From Spirochaetia bacterium (lineage in GTDB: Bacteria; Spirochaetota; Spirochaetia; Treponematales; Breznakiellaceae), in the NCBI GenBank assembly GCA_025997655.1, contig BNUW01000035.1, positions 1 through 19,133 on the forward strand: 19,133 nucleotides of DNA, in the 5' to 3' direction. The notes beneath the pieces are model-generated. The model had not been told where the DNA came from. It saw only the letters and a program-made list of their open reading frames with translations, and ran no database searches. Shown here piece by piece: positions 7,101-14,573 of this stretch (positions are counted from its first letter, which is position 1; each line of letters begins with the position of its first letter). Both the position numbers and the translations under genes were made by a program.

Positions 7101-7869
7101 CTGGGCGGAGTTTGCCGCCGGCGGCATCGCCGATCCCAATGGTACCGCCATGACCATCGGGGTCTTTGACGGTATCCACCGGGGGCATCAGGCGCTGCTG
7201 GAACGGGTGCTTTCGTCAGGCTTATACCCGGTGGTGGTAAGCTTTACCCGGAGCCCGAAATTCGTGCTGCGGCCTGAAACCACTGAAGGTGATATCATGG
7301 GGGTGGACCAAAAGCTCCGTTTATTTGAACAAATGGGGGTCGCCCTTGCGGTCATGATTGACTTTTCTGAAAAATTCAGTAAACTAAGTGGCAAGGAATT
7401 CATCGATCTGTTACAGGATCGGGGTAATCTGCATCGTTTGGTAATTGGCAGTAATTTTCGTTGCGGCTACCGGCATTCTACCGATGCGGCGCTCATTCAA
7501 GCAATGAACCGGGCGGCGGGGATCCCCACGGAAGTGGTGGAGCCCCTTATGGCCGGGGGAGCGCGCATCAGTTCAAGCCGTATCCGCGCCGCGATTGCCG
7601 CCGGCGGCCTCGTTGAGGCGTCGGCGCTTCTCGGTCGAAGGGTTGAAATTGATTTTGCCGGATTGTCCGCTACCCCCGGACCCGGCGGAGTACGTTTTGA
7701 CTTGGCCGCCAAAAACCGAATCATGCCGCCGCCCGGCCGGTACCCGGTAGTACTTTTTGAGGATTCCCCGACAGGGATAGAAATGGATGTTTCCATCAAT
7801 AGGGATGGCGTTTTTATTCCGACACCTTTCAATGCGGTGCGCATTGAATTTTTAAACGGTTCCCAATAG
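7087..7869 (+). CDS. ribF: RibF-type FAD synthetase (FMN adenylyltransferase), riboflavin-kinase domain apparently degenerate
   Basis: 260-residue member of the RibF family. The N-terminal nucleotidyltransferase domain is complete: TIGVFDGIHRGHQALL (about 23-38, the ATP-binding GxFDGxHxGH motif), VIGSNFRCGYRH (119-130) and ISSSRIR (161-167). This domain makes FAD from FMN and ATP. Bifunctional RibF is usually about 300-320 residues with a C-terminal riboflavin kinase domain bearing a GxPTAN-type motif. Here only about 70 residues follow GRRVEIDF, and I see no GxPTAN motif, so kinase activity is doubtful. Three in-frame ATGs exist (7075, 7081, 7087); I choose 7087 because MRVLDW resembles the usual start, but 7075 is possible. 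It overlaps truB by 14 bases. Confidence 0.88.
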   Translation: MRVLDWAEFAAGGIADPNGTAMTIGVFDGIHRGHQALLERVLSSGLYPVVVSFTRSPKFVLRPETTEGDIMGVDQKLRLFEQMGVALAVMIDFSEKFSKLSGKEFIDLLQDRGNLHRLVIGSNFRCGYRHSTDAALIQAMNRAAGIPTEVVEPLMAGGARISSSRIRAAIAAGGLVEASALLGRRVEIDFAGLSATPGPGGVRFDLAAKNRIMPPPGRYPVVLFEDSPTGIEMDVSINRDGVFIPTPFNAVRIEFLNGSQ

Positions 7870-7881
7870 GAGTGTAAATAA

Positions 7882-8151
7882 ATGGCTTTAACCAAAGAAA
7901 GTGTAACTTCCCTGGTAAACAAGTTCGGTAAAAACGACAAAGACACCGGAACGTCGGAAGTACAGATCGCCCTGCTCACGGAGCGGATCAACCAGCTTAC
8001 CGAGCATTGTAAGCAGTTCAAGAAGGATAAGTCCAGCCAGCGGGGCTTATTGATCCTCGTCGGACAACGCCGAAGAATGCTGAAATATTTTCAGCGGACC
8101 AATCTGGAGAAGTACCGGGCTCTGATCAAAGAGCTTGGTCTCCGCAAGTAA
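7882..8151 (+). CDS. rpsO: 30S ribosomal protein S15
   Basis: 89-residue S15, a primary 16S rRNA-binding protein of the central 30S domain. The full family pattern is visible: KNDKDTGTSEVQIALLTERINQLTEHCKQFKKDKSSQRGLLILVGQRRRMLKYF (about 16-69), followed by a C-terminal helix. Length is exactly typical. The ATG at 7882 is preceded by AGGAGTG (7868-7874), 12 bases after the ribF stop. It sits immediately before pnp, a pairing conserved across distant bacteria; in E. coli the two genes are co-transcribed and the transcript is processed between them. Confidence 0.98.
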   Translation: MALTKESVTSLVNKFGKNDKDTGTSEVQIALLTERINQLTEHCKQFKKDKSSQRGLLILVGQRRRMLKYFQRTNLEKYRALIKELGLRK

Positions 8152-8155
8152 ATCA

Positions 8156-8207
8156 CCGTCAACGACGGCGCCACGGCCCGGCGATCGTTTAAAAAAACGT
8201 GCGCCGG
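8156..8207 (+). promoter_or_regulatory. two hairpins in the rpsO-pnp intergenic RNA
   Basis: A small hairpin CCGTC-AAC-GACGG lies at 8156-8168. A longer one has arms at 8178-8190 and 8195-8207 (CCGGCG..CGTTT, loop AAAA, AAACG..CGCCGG) with one 2x2 internal mismatch. There is no T-run, so neither looks like a terminator. In E. coli a hairpin at this place is cut by RNase III and used by PNPase for autoregulation; the same role here is inference from position. Confidence 0.55.
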
Positions 8208-8236
8208 TATTATGCAGAAAACAAAGACAGGAGTAT

Positions 8237-10432
8237 ATGGTTCAACGAGTAAGTTATCAAATTGCCGGCAAGGAATTGATCCTTGAGACCGGTAAAATCG
8301 CGAAACAGGCCGGCGGGTCCGTATTCGCCCAATACGCGGGTTCCGTGGTAATCGCCACGGTTTGTTCATCAGCCAATGCCCAGGAAGGTCTGGACTACGT
8401 CCCCCTCACGGTGGACTACAACGAGAAGTACTACGCCGCCGGGAAGATCCCCGGGGGCTTTATCAAACGGGAGACCCGGCCCAAGGACAAGGAAATCCTG
8501 GTGTCCCGGCTCATCGACCGGCCCATGCGGCCCCTCTTTGACAAGCGCTTCGGCAGGGAAATCCAGGTGGTGCCTACCACTATTTCCACCGACATGGTCA
8601 ACCCTCCGGATATGCTGGCCATTGTCGCCGCCTCCGCCGCGGTCCATATTTCGGACATCCCCTTCGGCGGTCCCGCTGCCGGGGTACGGGTTTGTTCCGT
8701 TGGCGGTCAGCTCATCGTCAACCCCACCTACGAGGAAATCGAAAAGTCCACCCTGGAAATCGTGGTTGCCGGAACGAAGGAAGGGATCACCATGGTGGAA
8801 GGGGGGGGCAAGGAGGTCGATGAGGACCTGATAATCGCCGCCCTGGAAAAAGCTCAGCAGACTATCACCGAACTGTGCAATCTCCAGGAAAAACTCCGGG
8901 AACTGGCGGGAAAGGAAAAGCTTCCCCTGCTCGAAGTGCCCTACACCCTGGAAAACGCCGACGCAATCCGTTCGGCCGCTTATGCCCGGCTGGAAACGGC
9001 CTGCTTCCTCAAGGGCAAGCAGGAACGGCACAATGCCATACACGAAGTTAAGGCGGATCTTGCCGCCCAGTATAAGGCGCAGCTTGAGGATGAAAACCAG
9101 AAGAAGCTCTTTGACGCGCTTTTTGAGGATCTTCAATACGAAATACTCCGGGCATCAATCCTGAACAAGGGCATCCGGGTGGACGGCCGGGGTACCGAGG
9201 ACATCCGGGACATCACCTGCGAAATAAACATCCTCCCCCGGACCCACGGTTCCGCCCTCTTTACCCGCGGTGAAACCCAGGCCCTGGTGGTTACCACCCT
9301 GGGTACGGTTTTTGACGAGCAGATCTTTGATGATATCGAAGGTGACAAGCGGGAAAACTTCCTCCTCCACTACAACTTCCCCCCCTATTCGGTGGGCGAA
9401 ACGGGCCGCATGGGTACGGGCCGCCGGGAAATCGGTCACGGCAACCTTGCCCGCCGGTCCCTGGAAGCCATGGTACCCAAAAAGGCGGAATTCCCTTACA
9501 CCATCCGGGTGGTTTCGGAGATCATGGAATCCAACGGTTCCTCCTCCATGGCCTCGGTCTGCGGGGGTACCCTCGCCATGCTCCACGCCGGTGTTCCCAT
9601 GAAGAAGCCGGTCGCGGGTATTGCCATGGGGCTCATCACCGAAGGCAAGGGCGGCCCCGGTGACCGCTACGCCGTGCTATCCGACATCCTGGGTGACGAG
9701 GATCACCTGGGGGACATGGACTTTAAGGTGGCGGGCACCCAGGACGGGATCACGGGCTTCCAGATGGACATCAAGATCGCCGGCGTTTCACCGGAGGTGA
9801 TGCGGAAAGCCCTGGACCAGGCCAAGCGGGGCAGGCTCCACATCCTGAACATCATGAACCAGACCATCAGCAAACCGGTGACGGAGATCAGCGAATACGC
9901 GCCGAAGATTGTCACCATGAAAATCGAGATCGACAAGATCGGCGCGCTCATCGGCCCCGGCGGCAAGAACGTCAAGGCCCTCTGCGAGCAGTACAGCGTT
10001 ACTATCAACACTGAAAACGACGGGACCGTGACGATTTACGGCAAGAACACCAAGGATGCCGAGGCGGCCAAGGCGGCGGTGACCGGCATTGTGGCGGACC
10101 CCGAAACGGGCCGGGTGTACAACGGGGTGGTAAAGCGGATCATGGACTTCGGCGCATTCGTAGAAATACTGCCGGGCAAAGAAGGCCTGGTGCATATTTC
10201 CAAACTTTCCCGTGAGCGGATCTCCGTGGTCACCGATGTTCTCAAGGAAGGTCAGGAGATTCCGGTCAAGCTCCTTGAGGTCGATAAGATGGGGCGGCTC
10301 AACCTCTCCTATATTGACGCCATTGATCCCGACGGCGCCCCCGCCGAGGAACCGCGTAGTGAGCGCCGCTTTGATCGCGGAGACGGAGACCGGCCCCGCA
10401 GGAACGACCGTGACCGGCCCCGCCGTTATTAG
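8237..10432 (+). CDS. pnp: polyribonucleotide nucleotidyltransferase (PNPase)
   Basis: 731-residue PNPase, the phosphorolytic 3'-5' exoribonuclease that degrades RNA to nucleoside diphosphates. It has a first RNase PH domain (about 10-145), a helical linker (about 240-310) and a second, catalytic RNase PH domain (about 312-545). GDEDHLGDMDF carries Asp487 and Asp493, equivalent to the E. coli catalytic aspartates. KH follows (about 555-615, IGALIGPGGKNVK), then S1 (about 625-695, GRVYNGVVKRIMDFGAFVEILPG). The last 20 residues are an Arg/Asp-rich tail (RRFDRGDGDRPRR). The frame is open from 8135 inside rpsO, but the ATG at 8237 has ACAGGAG (8227-8233) at good spacing and matches the family start (MVQRVSYQIAGKEL). 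Length is typical. Confidence 0.97.
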   Translation: MVQRVSYQIAGKELILETGKIAKQAGGSVFAQYAGSVVIATVCSSANAQEGLDYVPLTVDYNEKYYAAGKIPGGFIKRETRPKDKEILVSRLIDRPMRPLFDKRFGREIQVVPTTISTDMVNPPDMLAIVAASAAVHISDIPFGGPAAGVRVCSVGGQLIVNPTYEEIEKSTLEIVVAGTKEGITMVEGGGKEVDEDLIIAALEKAQQTITELCNLQEKLRELAGKEKLPLLEVPYTLENADAIRSAAYARLETACFLKGKQERHNAIHEVKADLAAQYKAQLEDENQKKLFDALFEDLQYEILRASILNKGIRVDGRGTEDIRDITCEINILPRTHGSALFTRGETQALVVTTLGTVFDEQIFDDIEGDKRENFLLHYNFPPYSVGETGRMGTGRREIGHGNLARRSLEAMVPKKAEFPYTIRVVSEIMESNGSSSMASVCGGTLAMLHAGVPMKKPVAGIAMGLITEGKGGPGDRYAVLSDILGDEDHLGDMDFKVAGTQDGITGFQMDIKIAGVSPEVMRKALDQAKRGRLHILNIMNQTISKPVTEISEYAPKIVTMKIEIDKIGALIGPGGKNVKALCEQYSVTINTENDGTVTIYGKNTKDAEAAKAAVTGIVADPETGRVYNGVVKRIMDFGAFVEILPGKEGLVHISKLSRERISVVTDVLKEGQEIPVKLLEVDKMGRLNLSYIDAIDPDGAPAEEPRSERRFDRGDGDRPRRNDRDRPRRY

Positions 10433-10450
10433 GGTTGTGTCTGGTTATAG

Positions 10451-10542
10451 AAGACACAGAGGGGAATTTTTAACCGCAAAGGCGAAGAAGTCGAATAAGG
10501 AAGAGGAAGATGAAGAGTTTTGAACCACGAAGGACACAAAGG
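10451..10542 (+). repeat. tandem degenerate dispersed-repeat units after pnp
   Basis: Three related purine-rich units follow pnp: aagacacagagggg (10451-10464), taaccgcaaaggcgaagaag (10471-10490) and ttgaaccacgaaggacacaa (from 10520, extending to 10542). They are variants of an 'aaccacgaaggacacgaagg' theme. They are not part of pnp, whose stop is at 10430-10432. Confidence 0.6.
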
Positions 10543-10589
10543 AATAAAACAGTTAGTTTCTCTTCTTCCCCTTTGTGTCCTTTGTGGTT
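10523..10589. repeat. inverted repeat between pnp and dut
   Basis: AACCACGAAGGACACAAAG (10523-10541) pairs with CTTTGTGTCCTTTGTGGTT (10571-10589) with one mismatch in 19, separated by a 29-base loop. A pyrimidine-rich stretch (tgtttttcttttcttctt, from 10589) follows, so in RNA it could act as a weak terminator or an mRNA-stabilising hairpin. It is a dispersed repeat in inverted arrangement. Confidence 0.8.
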
Positions 10590-10616
10590 GTTTTTCTTTT
10601 CTTCTTCCGGGCGCAC

Positions 10617-11072
10617 ATGGATAGCTTAAAGGCGGTAACAGAGATACGGGTTCTGAAACTGGACCCCGCCGCTTGGCTGCCGGAATATGCGACCGATGGC
10701 GCGGCGGGGGCGGATATCAGGGCAAGGACGCCTCTGCCCATCGTGATTCCGCCCCTGGGCCGCGCCCGTATCCCTACGGGCTTAGCCCTGGAGATTACGC
10801 CCGGGTATGAAGCCCAGGTCCGGCCCCGTTCAGGGCTGGCCGCCAAATGGGGGGTAACGGTGCTCAATTCCCCGGGAACCATTGACAGTGATTACCGGGG
10901 GGAGTTGGGGATTATCCTGGTCAACCTGGGGCAGGAGCCTTTTACGGTGCATGACGGGGACCGGATAGCCCAGCTTGTTATCGCCCCCGTATGCAGAGCC
11001 CGCATGGTTGAGGCCGCTTCCCTGTCAGGTACGGAACGCGGAGAAGGGGGATTCGGATCCACAGGAATATGA
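10617..11072 (+). CDS. dut: deoxyuridine 5'-triphosphate nucleotidohydrolase (dUTPase)
   Basis: 151-residue homotrimeric-type dUTPase, which hydrolyses dUTP to dUMP and pyrophosphate, keeping uracil out of DNA and supplying dTMP synthesis. All five motifs are present: I GAAGADIRA (about 21-29), II RPRSGLA (about 66-72), III LNSPGTIDSDYRGEL (about 81-95) with the catalytic Asp and Tyr, IV GDRIAQLVI (about 112-120), V RGEGGFGSTG (C-terminal arm). The ATG at 10617 fits the family length. The frame is also open from a GTG at 10575, but those extra residues come from the repeat arm and a pyrimidine tract. No good ribosome binding site precedes 10617. The stop overlaps the next gene by 4 bases. Confidence 0.95.
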   Translation: MDSLKAVTEIRVLKLDPAAWLPEYATDGAAGADIRARTPLPIVIPPLGRARIPTGLALEITPGYEAQVRPRSGLAAKWGVTVLNSPGTIDSDYRGELGIILVNLGQEPFTVHDGDRIAQLVIAPVCRARMVEAASLSGTERGEGGFGSTGI

Positions 11073-12367
11073 TGAAAATCGGTTTGGCAACTAAAAGCTT
11101 GGCAAGCTCACGATCCCTGTCCCGCACCATATTTTTTTATGTCGTATCAGAAACGATGTTTTCATTTTTGGTAGCCTTCCTCTTTTTCTTTTTCATTTTT
11201 TTTGTGAACCAGCTTTTGCTCATGGCCCAGGAAATATTAGCCAAGAAGGTACCCTTCATGCAGGTAGCCCTGTTGGTCCTCTATTCGCTGCCCTCCATAG
11301 TCGCCATGTCGGCGCCCTTTGCGTCCCTGGTAGGAACCCTGATGACCGTAGGCCGGCTTAGCTCCGATAATGAAGTGCTGGTGCTCCTTTCTTCGGGGCT
11401 GTCCTACCGGAATATTTTTCTTCCCGCTCTGGCGGTGGGTGTCCTTATATCCATCCTGTCCTTTGTCACCAACGATGTGCTCCTCCCCGCAGGAACGGTG
11501 CAGTTTTCCCGGCTCTACCGAAAAATCCTCGTGTCCACACCGGCGCTGGAACTGGAGGCAAACTCGGTCAAGCGCTTTAAGGATACGGTGGTGGTAACCG
11601 GGGACGTTACGGGAAACTCCATCAGTGATGTGCTTATCCTTGACAAAACCAGCGATGGTGAGCGGCGGGTGATCATGGCGAAAACCGCAGAACTGAAGGA
11701 TGGAGGCAAGCAGGGCTTGAGCCTGGATCTGGATGACGCCTTTATACAATCCTCAAAGGAACTGGCCCGCAGGGATTATGATTACGGTTCATCAGGGTTT
11801 ATGCGCTACTGGGTTCCCCAGGAGGATCTTATCCAGGCGGTGTCCTCCATAGGCCCCCGGGAGATGAGTTCCACCGATGTGCGGCGGGAAATTAAAGTCA
11901 AGCAGGAGAACCTCCGTACCCGGCTTGATCAGCGGTATAACAAGGCTCTGAACCAGGCCCTGTCCCTGGAGCAGGCCATACGTAAGGGGCCGCAGAATGC
12001 CGAATGGAACCGCCGTGCTAATTACGCCCAGAATTTTGTCCGGGAAACCGAAGCCGCGGCGGCACTGAAACAGGACCGGAGCCTCCTCATCTACCGGCTT
12101 GAGTATTACAAGAAATTTTCCATCCCCTTCGGCGCCCTTTCCTTTGCATTCCTTGCGGTGTCCCTGGGGCTGTTGGCAAAAAAAAGCGGCCAGACCGTGG
12201 GCTTTATCTTTGGTATGTTCATATCCGTTATCTACTGGGCGCTGCTTCTGAGCGGTCAGACCATGGGACTGCGCCTGGGCTATTCACCCTTCTGGACCAT
12301 GTGGCTGCCTAATATCCTTTCCATATCCATCGGGGTAATCATGGCTGTCATAAGGACACGAAAATGA
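11069..12367 (+). CDS. LptF/LptG-family permease (first copy)
   Basis: 432-residue inner-membrane protein of the YjgP/YjgQ (LptF/LptG) family, the permease half of the ABC exporter that passes LPS-like glycolipids to a periplasmic bridge. Three N-terminal membrane helices (about 22-50, 66-93, 113-137) surround the family motif RLSSDNEVLVLLSSGLS (96-112). A periplasmic beta-rich domain follows (about 160-265), then three C-terminal helices (about 352-370, 376-395, 408-428). A long charged helical insert (about 270-345, coiled-coil-like, KQENLRTRLDQRYNKAL) makes it longer than the usual 360-390 residues. Its ATG overlaps the dut stop (ATGA) and a second ATG follows at 11072. Probably LptF by position, but F and G cannot be told apart with confidence here. 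Confidence 0.88.
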   Translation: MMKIGLATKSLASSRSLSRTIFFYVVSETMFSFLVAFLFFFFIFFVNQLLLMAQEILAKKVPFMQVALLVLYSLPSIVAMSAPFASLVGTLMTVGRLSSDNEVLVLLSSGLSYRNIFLPALAVGVLISILSFVTNDVLLPAGTVQFSRLYRKILVSTPALELEANSVKRFKDTVVVTGDVTGNSISDVLILDKTSDGERRVIMAKTAELKDGGKQGLSLDLDDAFIQSSKELARRDYDYGSSGFMRYWVPQEDLIQAVSSIGPREMSSTDVRREIKVKQENLRTRLDQRYNKALNQALSLEQAIRKGPQNAEWNRRANYAQNFVRETEAAAALKQDRSLLIYRLEYYKKFSIPFGALSFAFLAVSLGLLAKKSGQTVGFIFGMFISVIYWALLLSGQTMGLRLGYSPFWTMWLPNILSISIGVIMAVIRTRK

Positions 12368-13428
12368 TCCTTGACCGCTATCTTCTGCGCCAGTTTTTCC
12401 CCGTGTTTATTGTGGCTGCCTCAATGTTTGTAATGCTCCTTTCGCTGATAGATCTCTTCGCAAATCTCTGGCGCTACCTTAACTACGAGGTGCCCGTCAA
12501 AGAAATTCTCCGGGTTTGTTTTTATTACCTTCCCAAAAGTTTTTCCTACGCCATGCCGATATCACTGCTCTTTGCCGCCGCCTATACCCTGGGGGACCTC
12601 TACGCCCGGAATGAGCTTACCTCCATATTTTCTTCCGGAATACCCTTCTGGCGTTTTTCAATTTCCCTGGTTGCGGTGGGACTCCTGGCATCGGTGTTTG
12701 CCTTTTTTTTTGAAGACCGGGTAGTGGTGCCCACCCTCAGGGTTAAGAACGATCTTGCCCGGCTCTATCTGCACCAGCAGCGGACGGAGAATAATTCTGA
12801 TATTGTGATTAAAGCCAGAAACGGCGAGGTGATCTATTCGGTGGACTATTATGATAGTATTAATAATACCCTGAATGGCCTCAGTATCGTTGAGCAGGCC
12901 GGAGACGGCGCCTTGGTCGCTCTGGTCCGCGCTCCCCAGGCGGCATGGACCGGGGAATACTGGAACCTGTCCAATGCCGTAGTTTATCGCTGGGAAGAGG
13001 GCTTACTCCGGGTGCGGCCCCTGGACGATGCGGACAACTACCGGGAGCATCCTGATACCTTCAGGCGGAACGCCGTGGCGGTGGAGGACCTGCCGGTACG
13101 GGACGCGGGGGATCTCGTGCAGGACCTCCGGGCGGCGGGGCTTCCCTTTATCGGCGCACAGGCGGAGTATTATCACCGGTTTTCCTATTCCACCGTATCA
13201 CTGGTGATAATGATACTGTCAATTTCCATGGGCGGCAGGTTCAGAAAAAACGTTCTGCTCATGAGCCTTTTAACAAGCCTGGGGGCGGCGGTGGTCTTCT
13301 ATGTTTCGGAGATGATCACCATGATGATGGCCAAGCTGGGGTACATCCCCCCCATTGTGGGCGCATGGTTTCCGGTGCTGGTCTTTATCCCCGCCGGTTT
13401 CGTATTGCTGCTGAACGCAAAAACATAG
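12364..13428 (+). CDS. LptF/LptG-family permease (second copy)
   Basis: 354-residue protein of the same family as the preceding gene and its likely heterodimer partner in an Lpt-type lipid exporter; the ATPase LptB is not in this window. It starts MILDRYLLRQFFPVF, typical of the family. It then has helices at about 11-36, 50-78 and 98-122, the motif YARNELTSIFSSGIPFW (80-96), a periplasmic beta-rich domain (about 125-270) and three C-terminal helices (about 276-350). Length is normal and there is no coiled-coil insert, unlike the first copy. The ATG overlaps the previous stop (ATGA), so the two subunits are probably made in equal amounts by coupled translation. Likely LptG. Confidence 0.88.
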   Translation: MILDRYLLRQFFPVFIVAASMFVMLLSLIDLFANLWRYLNYEVPVKEILRVCFYYLPKSFSYAMPISLLFAAAYTLGDLYARNELTSIFSSGIPFWRFSISLVAVGLLASVFAFFFEDRVVVPTLRVKNDLARLYLHQQRTENNSDIVIKARNGEVIYSVDYYDSINNTLNGLSIVEQAGDGALVALVRAPQAAWTGEYWNLSNAVVYRWEEGLLRVRPLDDADNYREHPDTFRRNAVAVEDLPVRDAGDLVQDLRAAGLPFIGAQAEYYHRFSYSTVSLVIMILSISMGGRFRKNVLLMSLLTSLGAAVVFYVSEMITMMMAKLGYIPPIVGAWFPVLVFIPAGFVLLLNAKT

Positions 13429-13439
13429 GGGGGGCATTT

Positions 13440-14573
13440 TTGGAACCAATTTTTGCAATCCGCCATGCCGACCCTTCCTGCGCCGCCCGTACCGGGACCG
13501 TTTTTTTGCCCCACGGTGAACTGTCCACCCCGGTCTTTATGCCCGTGGGAACCAACGGGACGGTGAAGGCAATCACCCGTGATGACCTTGAAGCAATCGG
13601 TTTTGAGATCATCCTTTCCAATACCTACCACCTGTATCTCCGTCCGGGGATGGAGGTCATATCCGCCGCCCGCGGGCTTCATTCTTTTATGAGCTGGCCG
13701 CAGAATATCCTCACCGATTCCGGGGGTTTCCAGGTTTTTTCCCTGGCCCCCTACCGGAAGATTCGGGACGAGGGGGTGGAATTCCGTTCTCATCTGGATG
13801 GTTCTATCCATCGTCTGACTCCCGAGGGTGTAGTAGAAATACAGGCGCTATTGGGGAGCGATATCCAGATGCAGCTTGATGTGTGTACCAGTTGGGGCAT
13901 CTCCCATAAGGAGTCCCTTGAGGCCCTCACCATTACTGCGGATTGGCTGGGACGGGCTAAGCAGGCTTGGGAAGAAAAAACCGGCATGGGATACGCAGGA
14001 AAACTGTTTGCCATAGTTCAGGGGAATTTTTTTAAGGATCTCCGTGAGCAGAGCGCAGCCCTGGCCATTGAGGCGGATACCCCGGGAATCGCCATAGGGG
14101 GATTGTCGGTGGGGGAGGGGGAGGAGGTTTTTCTGGAATATCTGGCCTATACCGCCGCCCTCCTGCCGCGGGACAAACCCCGCTATGTCATGGGTATAGG
14201 AACCCCGCAGTACATCCTTGCCGCCATTGAGCAGGGCATTGATATGTTTGACTGTGTGCTTCCCACCCGGACCGGCAGAACCGGCAGGGTTTTTACCCAT
14301 CACGGGGATATTTCCATAAAGCGGGCGGACCGGGAATTCGACTTTGGCCCCATCGATCCTCTTTGCGGGTGCAAGGTATGCCGGACATACAGCCGCGCAT
14401 ACCTCCGGCATCTTTTTAAAACCCAGGAAATACTCTGTTCCATGCTCGCTTCCTATCACAATCTCTATTTCCTTCACCATTTAGTTAAGGATGCCCGCAG
14501 TGCTATTGAGGAAAACAGATTTCTGTCATTCAAAAAAGATTTCCTTTCGCTCTATACTGGAGGTACTGAATGA
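13440..14573 (+). CDS. tgt: tRNA-guanine transglycosylase (queuine/preQ1 tRNA-ribosyltransferase)
   Basis: 377-residue Tgt, which swaps guanine 34 for preQ1 in tRNAs with GUN anticodons, a step of queuosine synthesis. Seen: PVFMPVGTNGTVKA (31-44), NTYHLYLRPG (61-70), LTDSGGFQVFSL with Asp93 as general base (91-102), GGLSVGE (220-226), DCVLPTRTGR with nucleophile Asp271 (271-280), and the zinc site Cys309, Cys311, Cys314 and His340. I choose TTG at 13440: AGGGGGGG (13427-13434) lies 5 bases before it, and MEPIFAIRHAD matches the family start. Longer frames starting inside the permease gene do not. Ends overlapping the next ATG. Confidence 0.96.
   Translation: MEPIFAIRHADPSCAARTGTVFLPHGELSTPVFMPVGTNGTVKAITRDDLEAIGFEIILSNTYHLYLRPGMEVISAARGLHSFMSWPQNILTDSGGFQVFSLAPYRKIRDEGVEFRSHLDGSIHRLTPEGVVEIQALLGSDIQMQLDVCTSWGISHKESLEALTITADWLGRAKQAWEEKTGMGYAGKLFAIVQGNFFKDLREQSAALAIEADTPGIAIGGLSVGEGEEVFLEYLAYTAALLPRDKPRYVMGIGTPQYILAAIEQGIDMFDCVLPTRTGRTGRVFTHHGDISIKRADREFDFGPIDPLCGCKVCRTYSRAYLRHLFKTQEILCSMLASYHNLYFLHHLVKDARSAIEENRFLSFKKDFLSLYTGGTE

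Noticed and set aside
8135..8236. 34-codon N-terminal extension of PNPase starting inside rpsO
   Set aside because: The family start and a strong ribosome binding site are at 8237; the extension covers the intergenic hairpins.
10212..10523. 103-codon frame running out of pnp into the repeat region with an acidic end
   Set aside because: Two thirds is out of frame within the pnp S1 domain and the rest is repeat DNA; no ribosome binding site or family features.
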